DNA of 64,000 nt from HGM11368 sp051883415 (GTDB taxonomy: Bacteria > Bacillota > Clostridia > Christensenellales > UBA3700), in assembly GCA_051883415.1 (NCBI GenBank), contig JBJETR010000072.1:62001-126000 (forward strand), read 5' to 3'. Numbering within the stretch: the first letter of the stretch is position 1; the number at the start of each line of letters is the position of its first letter. A model generated the notes under the pieces. That model saw only the letters and a list, made by a program, of their open reading frames with translations, was not told where the DNA came from and did no database searches. Shown piece after piece: positions 1-8,980 of this stretch. The translations under genes were made by a program, and so were the position numbers.

Positions 1-32
1 TACCACCCGACATAGCGAGTGGTATTTGTTTT
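1..32. terminator. hairpin at left edge, possible terminator
   Basis: A six-base inverted repeat (TACCAC / GTGGTA) is followed on the plus strand by a T-rich stretch. It lies about 30 bases past the stop of the PPi-PFK gene, so it could end that minus-strand transcript (its tail would be outside the window) or a plus-strand transcript entering from the left. The direction cannot be decided. Confidence 0.35.
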
Positions 33-62
33 ACTAAATATTTATTAAGAGAATGGAAAAGA

Positions 63-1319
63 TTATTTCTTAACCAAAACCTTCTTAAGCTTAGCAAATC
101 TTGGAAGACCGTCCTCGAGAGGAGCTTTGCAGTCGCCTTGGATGAGTGGCAAAGCGTAGTCAACGTAGTCTTGCGAAAGCATTGTGCCGTCGTTGATAAT
201 CCACTCGGCAGGAATCTTCTTCTCGGTGTTGGCAGCCTTAGAAAGACCTACTACGCCGATTTTGCACTTATATTTGCCGTTAGCACCCGTAGCTCTCTTG
301 AGTACGACCATCTTGTCGGTAGTACCTCTAACTGCGTACTTAACTGCAGCCGCACCCGACTTGAAGGCTTCCTCTACGTCCACCTTGGAAGCAAGGTGAG
401 CGCCGCATCTTTGCATAAGGCTAAATTCGATTGCTCTGGTCTTGTGACCGAATTTCTCTTTGCACAAGTTGCTGAGTGCCGCACCTACACCGCCGAGTTG
501 TGCGTGTCCGAAGCTGTCTTTAGCAATGTTCTTGTTGAGAGTTTCTGCAATGAGCTCGCCGTTCTCGTTGGCAATACCTTCGGAGATGGCAATCATACAT
601 TTGCCGTTGTTCTCGGCGAGTTTCTTCTCAACGTCGGCAAGGAATTTGTCGGTGTTGAAAGGAACCTCAGGGAGATAGATAAGGTCAGGACCGAGTCCTT
701 TGTAGTTAGCCAAAGAAGCAGCTGCGGTCAACCAACCTGCGTGTCTGCCCATGATTTCTACTACGGTAATCATTGGGGTATCGTATACGTTGGCGTCAAG
801 CTTGAGTTCCATCATAGTGGTAGCTACGTACTTAGCTGCGGAAGCGTATCCAGGGCAGTGGTCGGTACCGTAAAGGTCGTTGTCGATAGTCTTAGGTACG
901 CCCATAACTCTCATTTCCCAATCGTTCTTCTTCATAAACTTGCTGATTTTGTTGCAAGTATCCATAGAGTCGTTGCCACCGTTGTAGAAGAAGTATCTGA
1001 TATTGTACTTCTTGAATACTTCGAGCAATCTCTTGTAGTCGGTGTCGTCCTTCTTGACGTCCTTGAGCTTGTATCTTACCGAACCGAGTGCGGACGAAGG
1101 GGTGTTTTTGAGAAGCATAAGTTCGCTCATATCCTCTTGGGACATATCGTAAAATTCTTCGTCAAGCACACCTTTGATACCGTGAGCCGCACCGTATACC
1201 GCAGTAATACAGTCTTGTTTGAGCGCCTCGGTGAATACGCCTGCAGCGCTTGCGTTGATAACGGATGATGGTCCGCCCGATTGACCGAACATCAATGCTC
1301 CTACCAATTTCTTTTCCAT
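63..1319 (-). CDS. pfp: pyrophosphate-dependent 6-phosphofructokinase
   Basis: It converts fructose 6-phosphate and PPi reversibly to fructose 1,6-bisphosphate and phosphate in cytoplasmic glycolysis. The 418-aa protein has the PFK fold: an N-terminal GQSGGP loop, GGNDSMDT around residue 115, and PKTIDNDL around residue 142. In this superfamily an Asp after the GGN/GGD turn (instead of Gly) together with Lys in PKTIDND marks PPi rather than ATP as phosphoryl donor; both are present. The start ATG is preceded by a GGAGG ribosome site. It is the last gene of the murB-whiA-dnaE-mtrB-pfkA cluster and starts 17 bases after pfkA. Having both PFK types side by side points to flexible PPi/ATP use. 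Donor specificity is inferred from motifs. Confidence 0.93.
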   Translation of the reverse strand: MEKKLVGALMFGQSGGPSSVINASAAGVFTEALKQDCITAVYGAAHGIKGVLDEEFYDMSQEDMSELMLLKNTPSSALGSVRYKLKDVKKDDTDYKRLLEVFKKYNIRYFFYNGGNDSMDTCNKISKFMKKNDWEMRVMGVPKTIDNDLYGTDHCPGYASAAKYVATTMMELKLDANVYDTPMITVVEIMGRHAGWLTAAASLANYKGLGPDLIYLPEVPFNTDKFLADVEKKLAENNGKCMIAISEGIANENGELIAETLNKNIAKDSFGHAQLGGVGAALSNLCKEKFGHKTRAIEFSLMQRCGAHLASKVDVEEAFKSGAAAVKYAVRGTTDKMVVLKRATGANGKYKCKIGVVGLSKAANTEKKIPAEWIINDGTMLSQDYVDYALPLIQGDCKAPLEDGLPRFAKLKKVLVKK

Positions 1320-1336
1320 AAGTAAACCTCCAAAAA

Positions 1337-2302
1337 TTAACTTCCTAATATTGTTGCTGTCTTGTACAGCTCATTGTTGAATACTCTCGGCATAGCCAAA
1401 GCTTCGGCTATGTCGTCGTCGATAATCTGGTTGTTGCGAATGCCAACCACTCTACCGCCCTTGTCGGCTTTGAGCAAATCCACCGCTCTCACCGCAAACT
1501 TGGCGCCTAACATACGGTCTTGCATAGTAGGTGCGCCACCTCTTTGGATATATCCCAGAGTCGTCGTCTTGATACTGCCCTCGACTCCCTTGGCTTTGAG
1601 TTGAGTTTTGAGGTCCTCTGCTTTGCAAACGCCCTCTGCAAGCACTATGATATCCGACGTCTTGCCAAGTCTTTGGTTACGTCTGATGCCTTTGACTACG
1701 TTGTCGATATTGAACTCTACCTCCGGTACGAGTATGAGTTCCGCACCACCTCCGATACCTGCGTATAGAGCAATGTCGCCACACTTCCTACCCATAACTT
1801 CGATGATACATACGCGGTTGTGGGAGGTCATAGTGTCACGCAAGTTGTTGATTGCGCCAAGCACGGTGTTGCAAGTGGTGTCAAAGCCCAAAGTAAAGTC
1901 GGTGTATGCAAGGTCGTTGTCGATAGTGCCCGGAATGCCTATAGTCTTGACGCCGAACATTTCGTACAAATCCTTAGCGCCTCTAAAACTGCCGTCGCCA
2001 CCGATGACAACCAAGCCTTCGATGCCGTAGTCGTCGAGAGCATCTACGGCTCTCGCCATAACCTCTCTCTCCTTGAACTCGGGACATCTTGCCGTCTTGA
2101 GCATAGTTCCGCCACGCTGAATGATATCGGATACGCTACGCTTGTTCATAAGATTGATACTACCTTGCAACAAGCCTACGTAGCCTTGATTGATTCCGTA
2201 CACTTCCAGACCTTGGTCGATTGCGTATCTGGTGACTGCTCTAATGCAAGCGTTCATTCCCGGTGCATCGCCACCGCTGGTCAATACTCCAATCTTTCTC
2301 AT
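1337..2302 (-). CDS. pfkA: ATP-dependent 6-phosphofructokinase
   Basis: It phosphorylates fructose 6-phosphate with ATP, the committed step of glycolysis. The 321-aa product has the normal bacterial PfkA length. It starts MRKIGVLTSGGDAPGMN (ATP loop), has GGDGSFRGA near residue 100, where Gly marks the ATP type, and PGTIDND near residue 122, which holds the catalytic Asp. An upstream in-frame ATG would add five residues (MWRRT), but the start at 2302 matches the family and overlaps the stop of mtrB as ATGA, which implies translational coupling. The PPi-dependent enzyme follows immediately. Family knowledge predicts a tetramer with allosteric control by ADP and PEP; regulation here is not visible beyond the coupling. 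Confidence 0.95.
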   Translation of the reverse strand: MRKIGVLTSGGDAPGMNACIRAVTRYAIDQGLEVYGINQGYVGLLQGSINLMNKRSVSDIIQRGGTMLKTARCPEFKEREVMARAVDALDDYGIEGLVVIGGDGSFRGAKDLYEMFGVKTIGIPGTIDNDLAYTDFTLGFDTTCNTVLGAINNLRDTMTSHNRVCIIEVMGRKCGDIALYAGIGGGAELILVPEVEFNIDNVVKGIRRNQRLGKTSDIIVLAEGVCKAEDLKTQLKAKGVEGSIKTTTLGYIQRGGAPTMQDRMLGAKFAVRAVDLLKADKGGRVVGIRNNQIIDDDIAEALAMPRVFNNELYKTATILGS

Positions 2303-2532
2303 TGTTCGTCTCCACAAATAAGTTGACCGTATTTGGTCAATACGATTGCCTTTCCTCTAATTTTCATAGCGGAAATGTTCTCGGTAAATTGCACCAAAAG
2401 CACTTCGTTTTTGTTGATACTCTCGGTATGATGAGGCTTGGTACCGTCACCTCTGGTCAAGCCTATAATCTGAACGTTGTTGTCCAATGCTTTGATAGCA
2501 ACGTACTCTCCGCTGACGTATTGATTGTCCAT
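2299..2532 (-). CDS. mtrB: trp RNA-binding attenuation protein (TRAP)
   Basis: This 77-aa protein aligns by eye over nearly its whole length with Bacillus TRAP. It shares VAIKA, IIGLTRGDGTK, the HH pair at 34-35, EVLLVQFTE and SAMKIRGKA. TRAP forms an 11-subunit ring that, when loaded with tryptophan, binds spaced GAG/UAG triplets in RNA and attenuates trp genes. The residues aligning with Lys56 and Arg58 of the B. subtilis RNA-binding KKR set are present (K57, R59), but the position of Lys37 is Ser38 and Phe32 is Pro33, so RNA binding may differ. The gene sits between dnaE and pfkA and overlaps pfkA by ATGA. No trp biosynthesis genes or anti-TRAP gene lie in the window. An SD (AGAGGTGA) precedes the ATG. 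Confidence 0.9.
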   Translation of the reverse strand: MDNQYVSGEYVAIKALDNNVQIIGLTRGDGTKPHHTESINKNEVLLVQFTENISAMKIRGKAIVLTKYGQLICGDEQ

Positions 2533-2605
2533 ACTTCACCTCTTTTTTGATAATTTTAGCATATTTTTTGAAGAAATACTACTTTTTTGTATATTATTTA
2601 TATAC

Positions 2606-5600
2606 TTATCCTTTAATTATTATATTTTTGGCACCGACTATTGCCTTGATTCGGTTGATTACGTTGTCTCGACAGGATATTTTTTCTTCTAATTTGTACA
2701 ACGTCTTTTCGAATTGTACGAATACGGGCACTTTGCCGGGAGCGTTGCGACATACTGCTTTGACTTCTGCAAGTTGAGTCATATCGGATATTTTGACGTA
2801 TAGTCTTTGCGTCGTTTCTTCTTGTTCGGCATCGTTGCTTGCACCACCGCCAGACGACGTAAATCCGTCGTTCTCCCAATCGCTGACGTCGATGACCGCA
2901 ATGGATACTCTATCGCCGTCGGTATTGATTCTTCCCCTAATCTTGACAATCTTATCGTCATGCAAAACATTTGAATACTTGGCAAGCACGGCAGGGAAAA
3001 ATACCAGCTCTATCGTAGCGTGCAAATCCTCCAACTCTCCGTACGCCATAAGCTTACCCTTTTTGGTGACGCTCTTTTTGAAGTTTTTGAGCATTCCGCC
3101 CAAAATCACCTCTCTATCGGAATACTTGGCAATAAGCTCGTCTCTTTCGTTGATAACGCCCTCCTCGTCCTCTTCTTCCTCGTTAGATGCCGTAAGAAGC
3201 GGTGCAATATGCGACAAGTTGAATTCAAACTGTTCGAATGCCTGTCTATATTGCTCGAGAGGGTGTCCCGTCATGTATATATTGAGTACTTCCTTCTCGT
3301 AGGTGTATTTTTGACGAGAATCCATCTCTTTGAGCTCGGGGATTTCGTCTTGAAGCGCACTGTCGTCCTCAAGAAAATCAAATAAGCTCATCTGCCCGTC
3401 ACAATGTCTCTTCTTCTCTGCGTTGGAATTGGTAAGTAGATTTTCGTAACAAGCTAACAAAGAAGCTCTGGTGTGTCCAAAGCAGTCGAACGCACCACCC
3501 TTGATGAGTGCTTCGAACATACGCTTGTTGATGGTGCCTGCAGGAAGTCTGTTGAGCATATCGCCTATAGACTTAAATTCGCCTCTCTCTTGACGCTCCT
3601 TGACTAGCACTTCCATAGCGGCTTGTCCAACGTTCTTGATACCGCAAAGTCCAAATCTAATGGCGTCGTCCTTAGCACGGAAGATATAGTCGCTCTTGTT
3701 GATATCGGGTTGCAGTACCTTCTTGCCCTTCTCTCTCAAGAAGGTGAGGTATTTGGCAATTTCGTCGGCTTTGGTAATGCGATTGTTGATAACCGCCGCA
3801 ACCAACTCTACCAAATAATAGCGTTTGATATATCCCGTCTCGTACGCCAAAACGGCATAAGCCGCAGCGTGCGACTTGTTGAAAGCGTACTTGGCAAAGC
3901 TCTCCATATCGTCGAATATCTTGCCGGCAATCTCGGCAGGAACGCCTCTCTTGACAGCACCGTCAACGGCAAGTTCGTGCTTTTGGATAATCTCGCCCAA
4001 TTCGTTACGTTTCTCTTGCTTCTCGGGGCAACCGTTGATGAAGATATCCTTCTCCTTTTTCATGACGTCGACTTTTTTCTTACCCATCGCACGGCGTAGA
4101 ATATCGGCTCTACCCAGCGTATAGCCCGCCAACTGTTGCACGACTTGCATAACTTGCTCTTGATACACCAGGCACCCGTAAGTCATGTTGAGGATAGGCT
4201 CGAGCAAAGGATGGTCGTAGGTTATCGTCTCGGGGTTGTGCTTAGCACGCACGTATGTCGGTATGCTATCTATAGGTCCCGGTCTATATAGCGAGATGCC
4301 CGCAATGATATCTTCCAGACATTCGGGTTGCAAATCCATCATAAACTTCTTCATACCCGCCGACTCCAATTGGAATACTGCGTCGGTTTCGCCCGAGCTG
4401 ATGAGTTTGTATACCTCGGGATCTTCGTAACCCAACTTCTCGAAGTCTATCTCAATGCCGTAATTTTCTTTGATATACTGCTTGGCTTTGCTAAGGTCTG
4501 TGAGGGTGGTAAGCCCCAAAAAGTCCATCTTGAGCATGCCGAGTTCTTCTACCTCGTCCTTTTGGAATTGGGTAGTTATATCGTTGCCGTTACGTTGCAA
4601 TGGCACGTAGTCGGATATGATTTCTTTGCATATTACCACGCCCGCAGCGTGCTTGGAACAGTTGCGTGGCATGCCCTCTATCTTGTAAGCCATGTCGATG
4701 ACTCGGCGCATCTCGTCGTCGTTTTCGTACATTTCGATGACCTCGGGACACTTGCTCGCTTCTAACTCGGCTCTCTTCTTTTCTCTCTCCTCGGGATCTT
4801 TGATATCGTCTACACTCACCCTACCGAGCACCATATCGAGGGTAAGTCCCGGAGTGTTAGGAATGGCTTTGGTGGTCTTGTTGACCTTATCGAGGCTGAC
4901 GTCCATAACTCTCGCCACGTCCTTGATTGCACCCTTGGCTTTCATTGTGCCAAGCGCCAAAATTTGACAAACCTTCTCTTTGCCGTATCTGCGAATGACG
5001 TACTCGATAACCTCTCCGCGTCTATCCATACAAAAGTCTACGTCAAAGTCGGGCGCAGATACTCTCTCAGGATTGAGAAAACGCTCGAAGAGAAGATTGT
5101 ATCTGAGCGGATCTACGTTGGTGATATGTATAGCGTAAGCGATAATACTACCCACGCCGCTACCACGACCTGCACCGACAGGTATGCCTTGCTGACGAGC
5201 GTAGTTAATAAAGTCCCACACTATGAGATAGTATTCGTCAAAGCCCATACGGTGAATTATGCCAAGCTCGTACTCGGCTCTCTCCACAATGTCGGAACGC
5301 AACGGCTCTCCGTATCTCTTCTTGAGTCCGTCATAGGCAAGTTTTCTTAGATACTGCTCGGGCGTAGAACCGTCGTCCGGCTTGTACGGTGGCATCAGGT
5401 CTTGCTTTTTGATTTCGATATTGCACTTTTCCATTACCTCTACGGTATTGGTAACCGCTTCGGGACACCAACTGAAAAGCTCCATCATCTCGTCGTAGTC
5501 TTTGAGATAGAATTGGTCACTGTCAAACCTCATTCTATCCACGTCATCGAGCTTCTTGCCCGTCTGAATACATAGCAAAGTATCGTGCATTTCGGCATCC

Positions 5601-6265
5601 GACTGCTCGATATAGTGTACGTCGTTGGTAGCTACCACCTTGACGCCAATCTCATGCGCAAGCTTGACAAGCAACGGATTGATTTTTTTCTCTTCCGCTA
5701 TGCCGTGGTCTTGAATCTCAATATAAAAGTCACCCTCGTCGAACATTGACTTGAGCATAAGTGCATACTCTTTGGCACTCTCATAGTCGCCTTGGACGAG
5801 ATAGGACGAGATTGTACCCGAAAGACAACCCGACAAACATATTACGCCCTTGGTGTGCTGTTTGAGTAGCTCGATATCTATCCTAGGCTTGTAGTAAAAG
5901 CCATCCACGTACGCCAAGCTATCCATTTTGACAAGGTTGCGATAGCCCTCCGTGGTCTTGGCAAGCAATACTAAGTGATATCTCTTTTTGTCCTCTTTGT
6001 GCATGTCGTCACACACGTAAAACTCGCAACCGACAATAGGCTTGACGCCCTTTTGTCTTGCAGTCTTGTAAAAGGTAAACGCACCGAACATATTGCCGTG
6101 GTCGGTAAGAGCACAACCCGGCATTTGTTTATCAAGACAAGCCGTCAACAAAGGTGATTTTTTGCCTTTGGTTATTCTTGCCGCCCCGTCTAGCAAACTG
6201 TATTCACTGTGCAAATGCAAGTGAACAAAGGGTTTGGTTTTTCTTACTTCTTGCTCATCTGCCAT
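2606..6265 (-). CDS. dnaE: DNA polymerase III alpha subunit
   Basis: This is the catalytic polymerase subunit for chromosomal replication (DnaE family, 1219 aa). The N-terminal PHP domain begins HLHLHSEYSLLDGA at about residue 15. The polymerase palm shows GAGRGSGVGS near residue 370 and the metal-binding DFDVDF around 410. A helix-hairpin-helix region lies near 850-900, and an OB-fold region near 1000-1120 is followed by a short C-terminal domain. The start has a GGAGG site and overlaps the end of whiA by 11 bases. Firmicutes usually also carry PolC, which is not in this window. The reading frame is intact and of normal length. Confidence 0.97.
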   Translation of the reverse strand: MADEQEVRKTKPFVHLHLHSEYSLLDGAARITKGKKSPLLTACLDKQMPGCALTDHGNMFGAFTFYKTARQKGVKPIVGCEFYVCDDMHKEDKKRYHLVLLAKTTEGYRNLVKMDSLAYVDGFYYKPRIDIELLKQHTKGVICLSGCLSGTISSYLVQGDYESAKEYALMLKSMFDEGDFYIEIQDHGIAEEKKINPLLVKLAHEIGVKVVATNDVHYIEQSDAEMHDTLLCIQTGKKLDDVDRMRFDSDQFYLKDYDEMMELFSWCPEAVTNTVEVMEKCNIEIKKQDLMPPYKPDDGSTPEQYLRKLAYDGLKKRYGEPLRSDIVERAEYELGIIHRMGFDEYYLIVWDFINYARQQGIPVGAGRGSGVGSIIAYAIHITNVDPLRYNLLFERFLNPERVSAPDFDVDFCMDRRGEVIEYVIRRYGKEKVCQILALGTMKAKGAIKDVARVMDVSLDKVNKTTKAIPNTPGLTLDMVLGRVSVDDIKDPEEREKKRAELEASKCPEVIEMYENDDEMRRVIDMAYKIEGMPRNCSKHAAGVVICKEIISDYVPLQRNGNDITTQFQKDEVEELGMLKMDFLGLTTLTDLSKAKQYIKENYGIEIDFEKLGYEDPEVYKLISSGETDAVFQLESAGMKKFMMDLQPECLEDIIAGISLYRPGPIDSIPTYVRAKHNPETITYDHPLLEPILNMTYGCLVYQEQVMQVVQQLAGYTLGRADILRRAMGKKKVDVMKKEKDIFINGCPEKQEKRNELGEIIQKHELAVDGAVKRGVPAEIAGKIFDDMESFAKYAFNKSHAAAYAVLAYETGYIKRYYLVELVAAVINNRITKADEIAKYLTFLREKGKKVLQPDINKSDYIFRAKDDAIRFGLCGIKNVGQAAMEVLVKERQERGEFKSIGDMLNRLPAGTINKRMFEALIKGGAFDCFGHTRASLLACYENLLTNSNAEKKRHCDGQMSLFDFLEDDSALQDEIPELKEMDSRQKYTYEKEVLNIYMTGHPLEQYRQAFEQFEFNLSHIAPLLTASNEEEEDEEGVINERDELIAKYSDREVILGGMLKNFKKSVTKKGKLMAYGELEDLHATIELVFFPAVLAKYSNVLHDDKIVKIRGRINTDGDRVSIAVIDVSDWENDGFTSSGGGASNDAEQEETTQRLYVKISDMTQLAEVKAVCRNAPGKVPVFVQFEKTLYKLEEKISCRDNVINRIKAIVGAKNIIIKG

Positions 6266-7196
6266 TGTACTCTTCCTCCATCGTTAGTATTTTTTTGAGA
6301 GCTCTCGCTACGCTCGACTTACTCATGCCTATTCTCTTGGCGAGGTCGCCCATGCTCTCGGTGCAATCTTCCATTCTTGCCAGGGCAACCTTATGTAGTG
6401 TCGGATCGATTGACAGCAAGTTGACCTTTGCCGTCAACGATTCTACCGCATGCATATATTTAGAATTGGATGCCGTGATTTTGTCGGCGTTGGCGGCAAA
6501 AACGTTGGCTTGTCTGTTGATATTGTTATTGACCTCTCTCTTGACGAGAATATCGTTGAGAATTATTGCGCTCTGCGATGCGTGTATGAATGCGAAAAAG
6601 TCGCAAATCGTTTCGCTATTTTTGGTATATACGCCGTAGGACGAACCTCTGTCCGCTACGCTGAATGCAAGTCCGCATTGCGACGCTACGTCGGCTATTA
6701 CGCGAGCAAAATCTTCTTGCAAAATGTTGAATTCGAGATGGTATCCACCTCTCACGTCTACGTCGTCGGGTATGTACACGCTGCCTACCGTGAGAAAAAC
6801 TCCTTGCATAAAGGATACCACACTGTTGCGATTGGTGAGCAAGTCCTCTATTGCCTCGGCATCTTCCAGCACCAGCTCCCCTTCGTCAAAATGAGATAAA
6901 TGCATCTGAGCAAGCATGTCGTTGCTGTCTTTGGAGCTTACTTGCAAAGTATAGGTTTCGCCGATAGCCGTGTTGTATTGAAGAGTGACCTCGCAACCGA
7001 AAATCTTGTCAAGAAGTTCCATAACTCTGAGCGCAATCTCGTCACTTCTAAATTCGTACTCTATGGCAATGGCGTTTTTGTACACGGCAACGGAACCCGC
7101 GCATTTGGTGAGTGCACACGCAAAGGCTAGCCCCGACTTGCCCTTGACGTCTATATCGCCCATAATCTCTCGTCTTACTTGTTCGGTATAATTCAT
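6255..7196 (-). CDS. whiA: DNA-binding regulator WhiA
   Basis: WhiA is a conserved Gram-positive DNA-binding protein linked to cell division, chromosome segregation and, in actinomycetes, sporulation. The 313-aa sequence starts MNYTEQVRREI, has the LAGLIDADG-like N-terminal fold (YHLEF around residue 150) and ends with a helix-turn-helix around residues 275-305 (GDLAKRIGMSKSSVARALK). It overlaps the PHP gene upstream by four bases and dnaE downstream by 11. In many Clostridia whiA lies next to rapZ and yvcK (mgfK); neither is present here, although murB, the PHP gene and pfkA are kept. Confidence 0.93.
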   Translation of the reverse strand: MNYTEQVRREIMGDIDVKGKSGLAFACALTKCAGSVAVYKNAIAIEYEFRSDEIALRVMELLDKIFGCEVTLQYNTAIGETYTLQVSSKDSNDMLAQMHLSHFDEGELVLEDAEAIEDLLTNRNSVVSFMQGVFLTVGSVYIPDDVDVRGGYHLEFNILQEDFARVIADVASQCGLAFSVADRGSSYGVYTKNSETICDFFAFIHASQSAIILNDILVKREVNNNINRQANVFAANADKITASNSKYMHAVESLTAKVNLLSIDPTLHKVALARMEDCTESMGDLAKRIGMSKSSVARALKKILTMEEEYNGR

Positions 7197-7963
7197 CTGC
7201 TCTGCCTCGACCTAAATTGCGGGATTTTGTGATTGCAGTTGGCAATCCTATCCTCGGATATATCGAACTTGTCTATAATGTCCATAGCGTATTGCCACTG
7301 ACCGACGTTGTCTACCTTGTGGGCATCGCTATTGACGATAAGCGTGGCTCCCGTTGACAAAATATCTTCAATAACCTTGTCGCTTGGCGTCTTATGTCTC
7401 GACGACAACTCGATATACGTTCCGTAATCGGCGCATGCTTTGGCTACCTCTTTGTAGTCTACGTCAAGTCTAAAACCCAGATGAGTGAGTACGTCGATAG
7501 GGTGCTTCTTGACGGCGTTGACGTAGGCTCTCGTATTAGCGGCAATTTGGCTCTTAGAAGCCGGTGCGATATAGTGCGTAATACCGTTGAGAATCAGCGA
7601 ACCGTAGTATTTGATTTTTGCAGGTTTTGCCGTAAGATGAAAGCCTGCCAATACTACGTCGAGTCTAGCGATATCTTCGCTTGTCAAATCAATTTCACCC
7701 TCCTCGCCGATGACGTTGCCCTCTATACCAAACAAAATTTTGCAGTCGTCGATTGAGGACTGCACGTTGGTTATATCTGCTCTAATTAAGTCAAATTTGC
7801 TTCTATCTACGCCAACCAAAGGGTGATTGACGCCATGATCGGTGATAGCAATGCAATCCAAACCCAATTTTTGCGCTTGCAAAGCATTGTCAAGCACACT
7901 GCCTTTGCCGTGCGAATATCGGGTATGCGTATGAAAATCACTCGTAATCTCAATCCTTTGCAT
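7193..7963 (-). CDS. PHP-domain phosphoesterase
   Basis: This 256-aa protein is a single PHP domain. Metal-binding motifs are visible: DFHTHTRYSHG at residues 9-19, ITDHG at about 40, an E in GIEGN near 75, THLGF near 160 and NSDAH near 215. The architecture resembles YcdX and the PHP-family histidinol-phosphatase-like hydrolases. The substrate is unknown; in Clostridia this gene commonly stands between murB and rapZ/whiA. Its stop overlaps the whiA start (ATGA). It is cytoplasmic, with no signal peptide. No his genes are present, so a role in histidine synthesis is not supported. Confidence 0.85.
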   Translation of the reverse strand: MQRIEITSDFHTHTRYSHGKGSVLDNALQAQKLGLDCIAITDHGVNHPLVGVDRSKFDLIRADITNVQSSIDDCKILFGIEGNVIGEEGEIDLTSEDIARLDVVLAGFHLTAKPAKIKYYGSLILNGITHYIAPASKSQIAANTRAYVNAVKKHPIDVLTHLGFRLDVDYKEVAKACADYGTYIELSSRHKTPSDKVIEDILSTGATLIVNSDAHKVDNVGQWQYAMDIIDKFDISEDRIANCNHKIPQFRSRQSR

Positions 7964-7993
7964 TGTCTTATCCTTACGTATTTATTATGTGCA

Positions 7994-8866
7994 TTATTTT
8001 AATATGCGTACTTCATATTCTAAATCAATTCCACTGCATTTGTCAACCTGCTCTTTGACTTTCTTTGCAAGGGTGACAAAATCTGCCGACGTTGCTCCGC
8101 CTTTGTTGACAATAAAGTTGGCGTGTTTGTCGGAGACGACTGCTCCGCCTACGGCGTAACCCTTCATTCCCGCCCTCTCAATCAGCTGTCCTGCCGACGC
8201 CCCATCGGGATTTTTGAAGACGCTACCTAACGTTATACCTTTGGGTTGGGTACGCTCTCGCTTGTCGGCATAATACTTGCCCCTCACCGTCACGTCGATA
8301 GGGGTGGAACGAGTCGTTTGCAGTTGTGCCCCTAACACCACTCCGCCCAAATCTACTCGGCGATATTGCCAATCTATATCCTTGCCTAATATCGTCTTGA
8401 CTTGCCCCTCTTGCCATACGTCAACGCTATACACTATCTCGCCTATGCTCATCCCGAATGCACCCGCATTCATTGCTATGGCGCCGCCTATCGTTGCAGG
8501 TATGCCTTGCAAGCATTCCAATCCGCTAAGTCCTAGTTGCTTGCACTCTCCCGCAATCGCTCCCACGCTTGCTCCGCACGAAGCGTAGATAAACGTCCCG
8601 TCCACTACGAATTTGGATGCCTTCTTGGTACAAACAACAATCTTACGATATTTGGTATCGGGAAAAAGAACGTTGCTGGCGTTGCCCACCACTACCCAAT
8701 CTTTGCCACAAAGATAGAGATAGTCCAAGGCGCCCACAAGCCCTCTAATCGAGGTGGGATAGATGACGTTTTCTATTCTGCCTCCCGACTTGAACGCCGA
8801 CATATTTTTTTGATTCTGAGCAATAATGCACTCTTGACGCTTGAGTCTATCAATATTGAAGTCCAT
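7994..8866 (-). CDS. murB: UDP-N-acetylenolpyruvoylglucosamine reductase
   Basis: MurB reduces UDP-GlcNAc-enolpyruvate to UDP-MurNAc using NADPH and FAD, the second committed step of peptidoglycan synthesis. The 290-aa protein has the FAD-binding VVVGNASNVLF around residue 58, GLECLQGIPATIGGA around 115-130, the YRRVD segment, and GITLGSVFKNP around 210, with the Ser proton donor next to it. C-terminal ANFIVN and LEYEVRILK are typical. No strong SD is visible right before the ATG; a GGAG lies 13 bases upstream. It is the first gene of the cluster ending in PPi-PFK. Confidence 0.94.
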   Translation of the reverse strand: MDFNIDRLKRQECIIAQNQKNMSAFKSGGRIENVIYPTSIRGLVGALDYLYLCGKDWVVVGNASNVLFPDTKYRKIVVCTKKASKFVVDGTFIYASCGASVGAIAGECKQLGLSGLECLQGIPATIGGAIAMNAGAFGMSIGEIVYSVDVWQEGQVKTILGKDIDWQYRRVDLGGVVLGAQLQTTRSTPIDVTVRGKYYADKRERTQPKGITLGSVFKNPDGASAGQLIERAGMKGYAVGGAVVSDKHANFIVNKGGATSADFVTLAKKVKEQVDKCSGIDLEYEVRILK

Positions 8867-8908
8867 ATATCACGATATGCTCCAAAAGCGTCTATAATGC
8901 AATTTTGA

Positions 8909-8940
8909 TAAAAACGATGCACCGTGATTGGTGCATCGTT
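8909..8940 (-). terminator. intrinsic terminator after lysC
   Basis: An 11-base perfect inverted repeat (AACGATGCACC / GGTGCATCGTT) with a six-base loop is followed by a T run on the minus strand. It lies 40 bases beyond the lysC stop. Confidence 0.85.
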
Positions 8941-8980
8941 GGATATTGTAAATTTGATTTTTGGCAACCTGTATTGAGTT

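Noticed and set aside
138..1268. Long open frame on the plus strand opposite the PPi-PFK gene
   Set aside because: It is a codon-bias shadow of a clear gene and has no family resemblance or SD.
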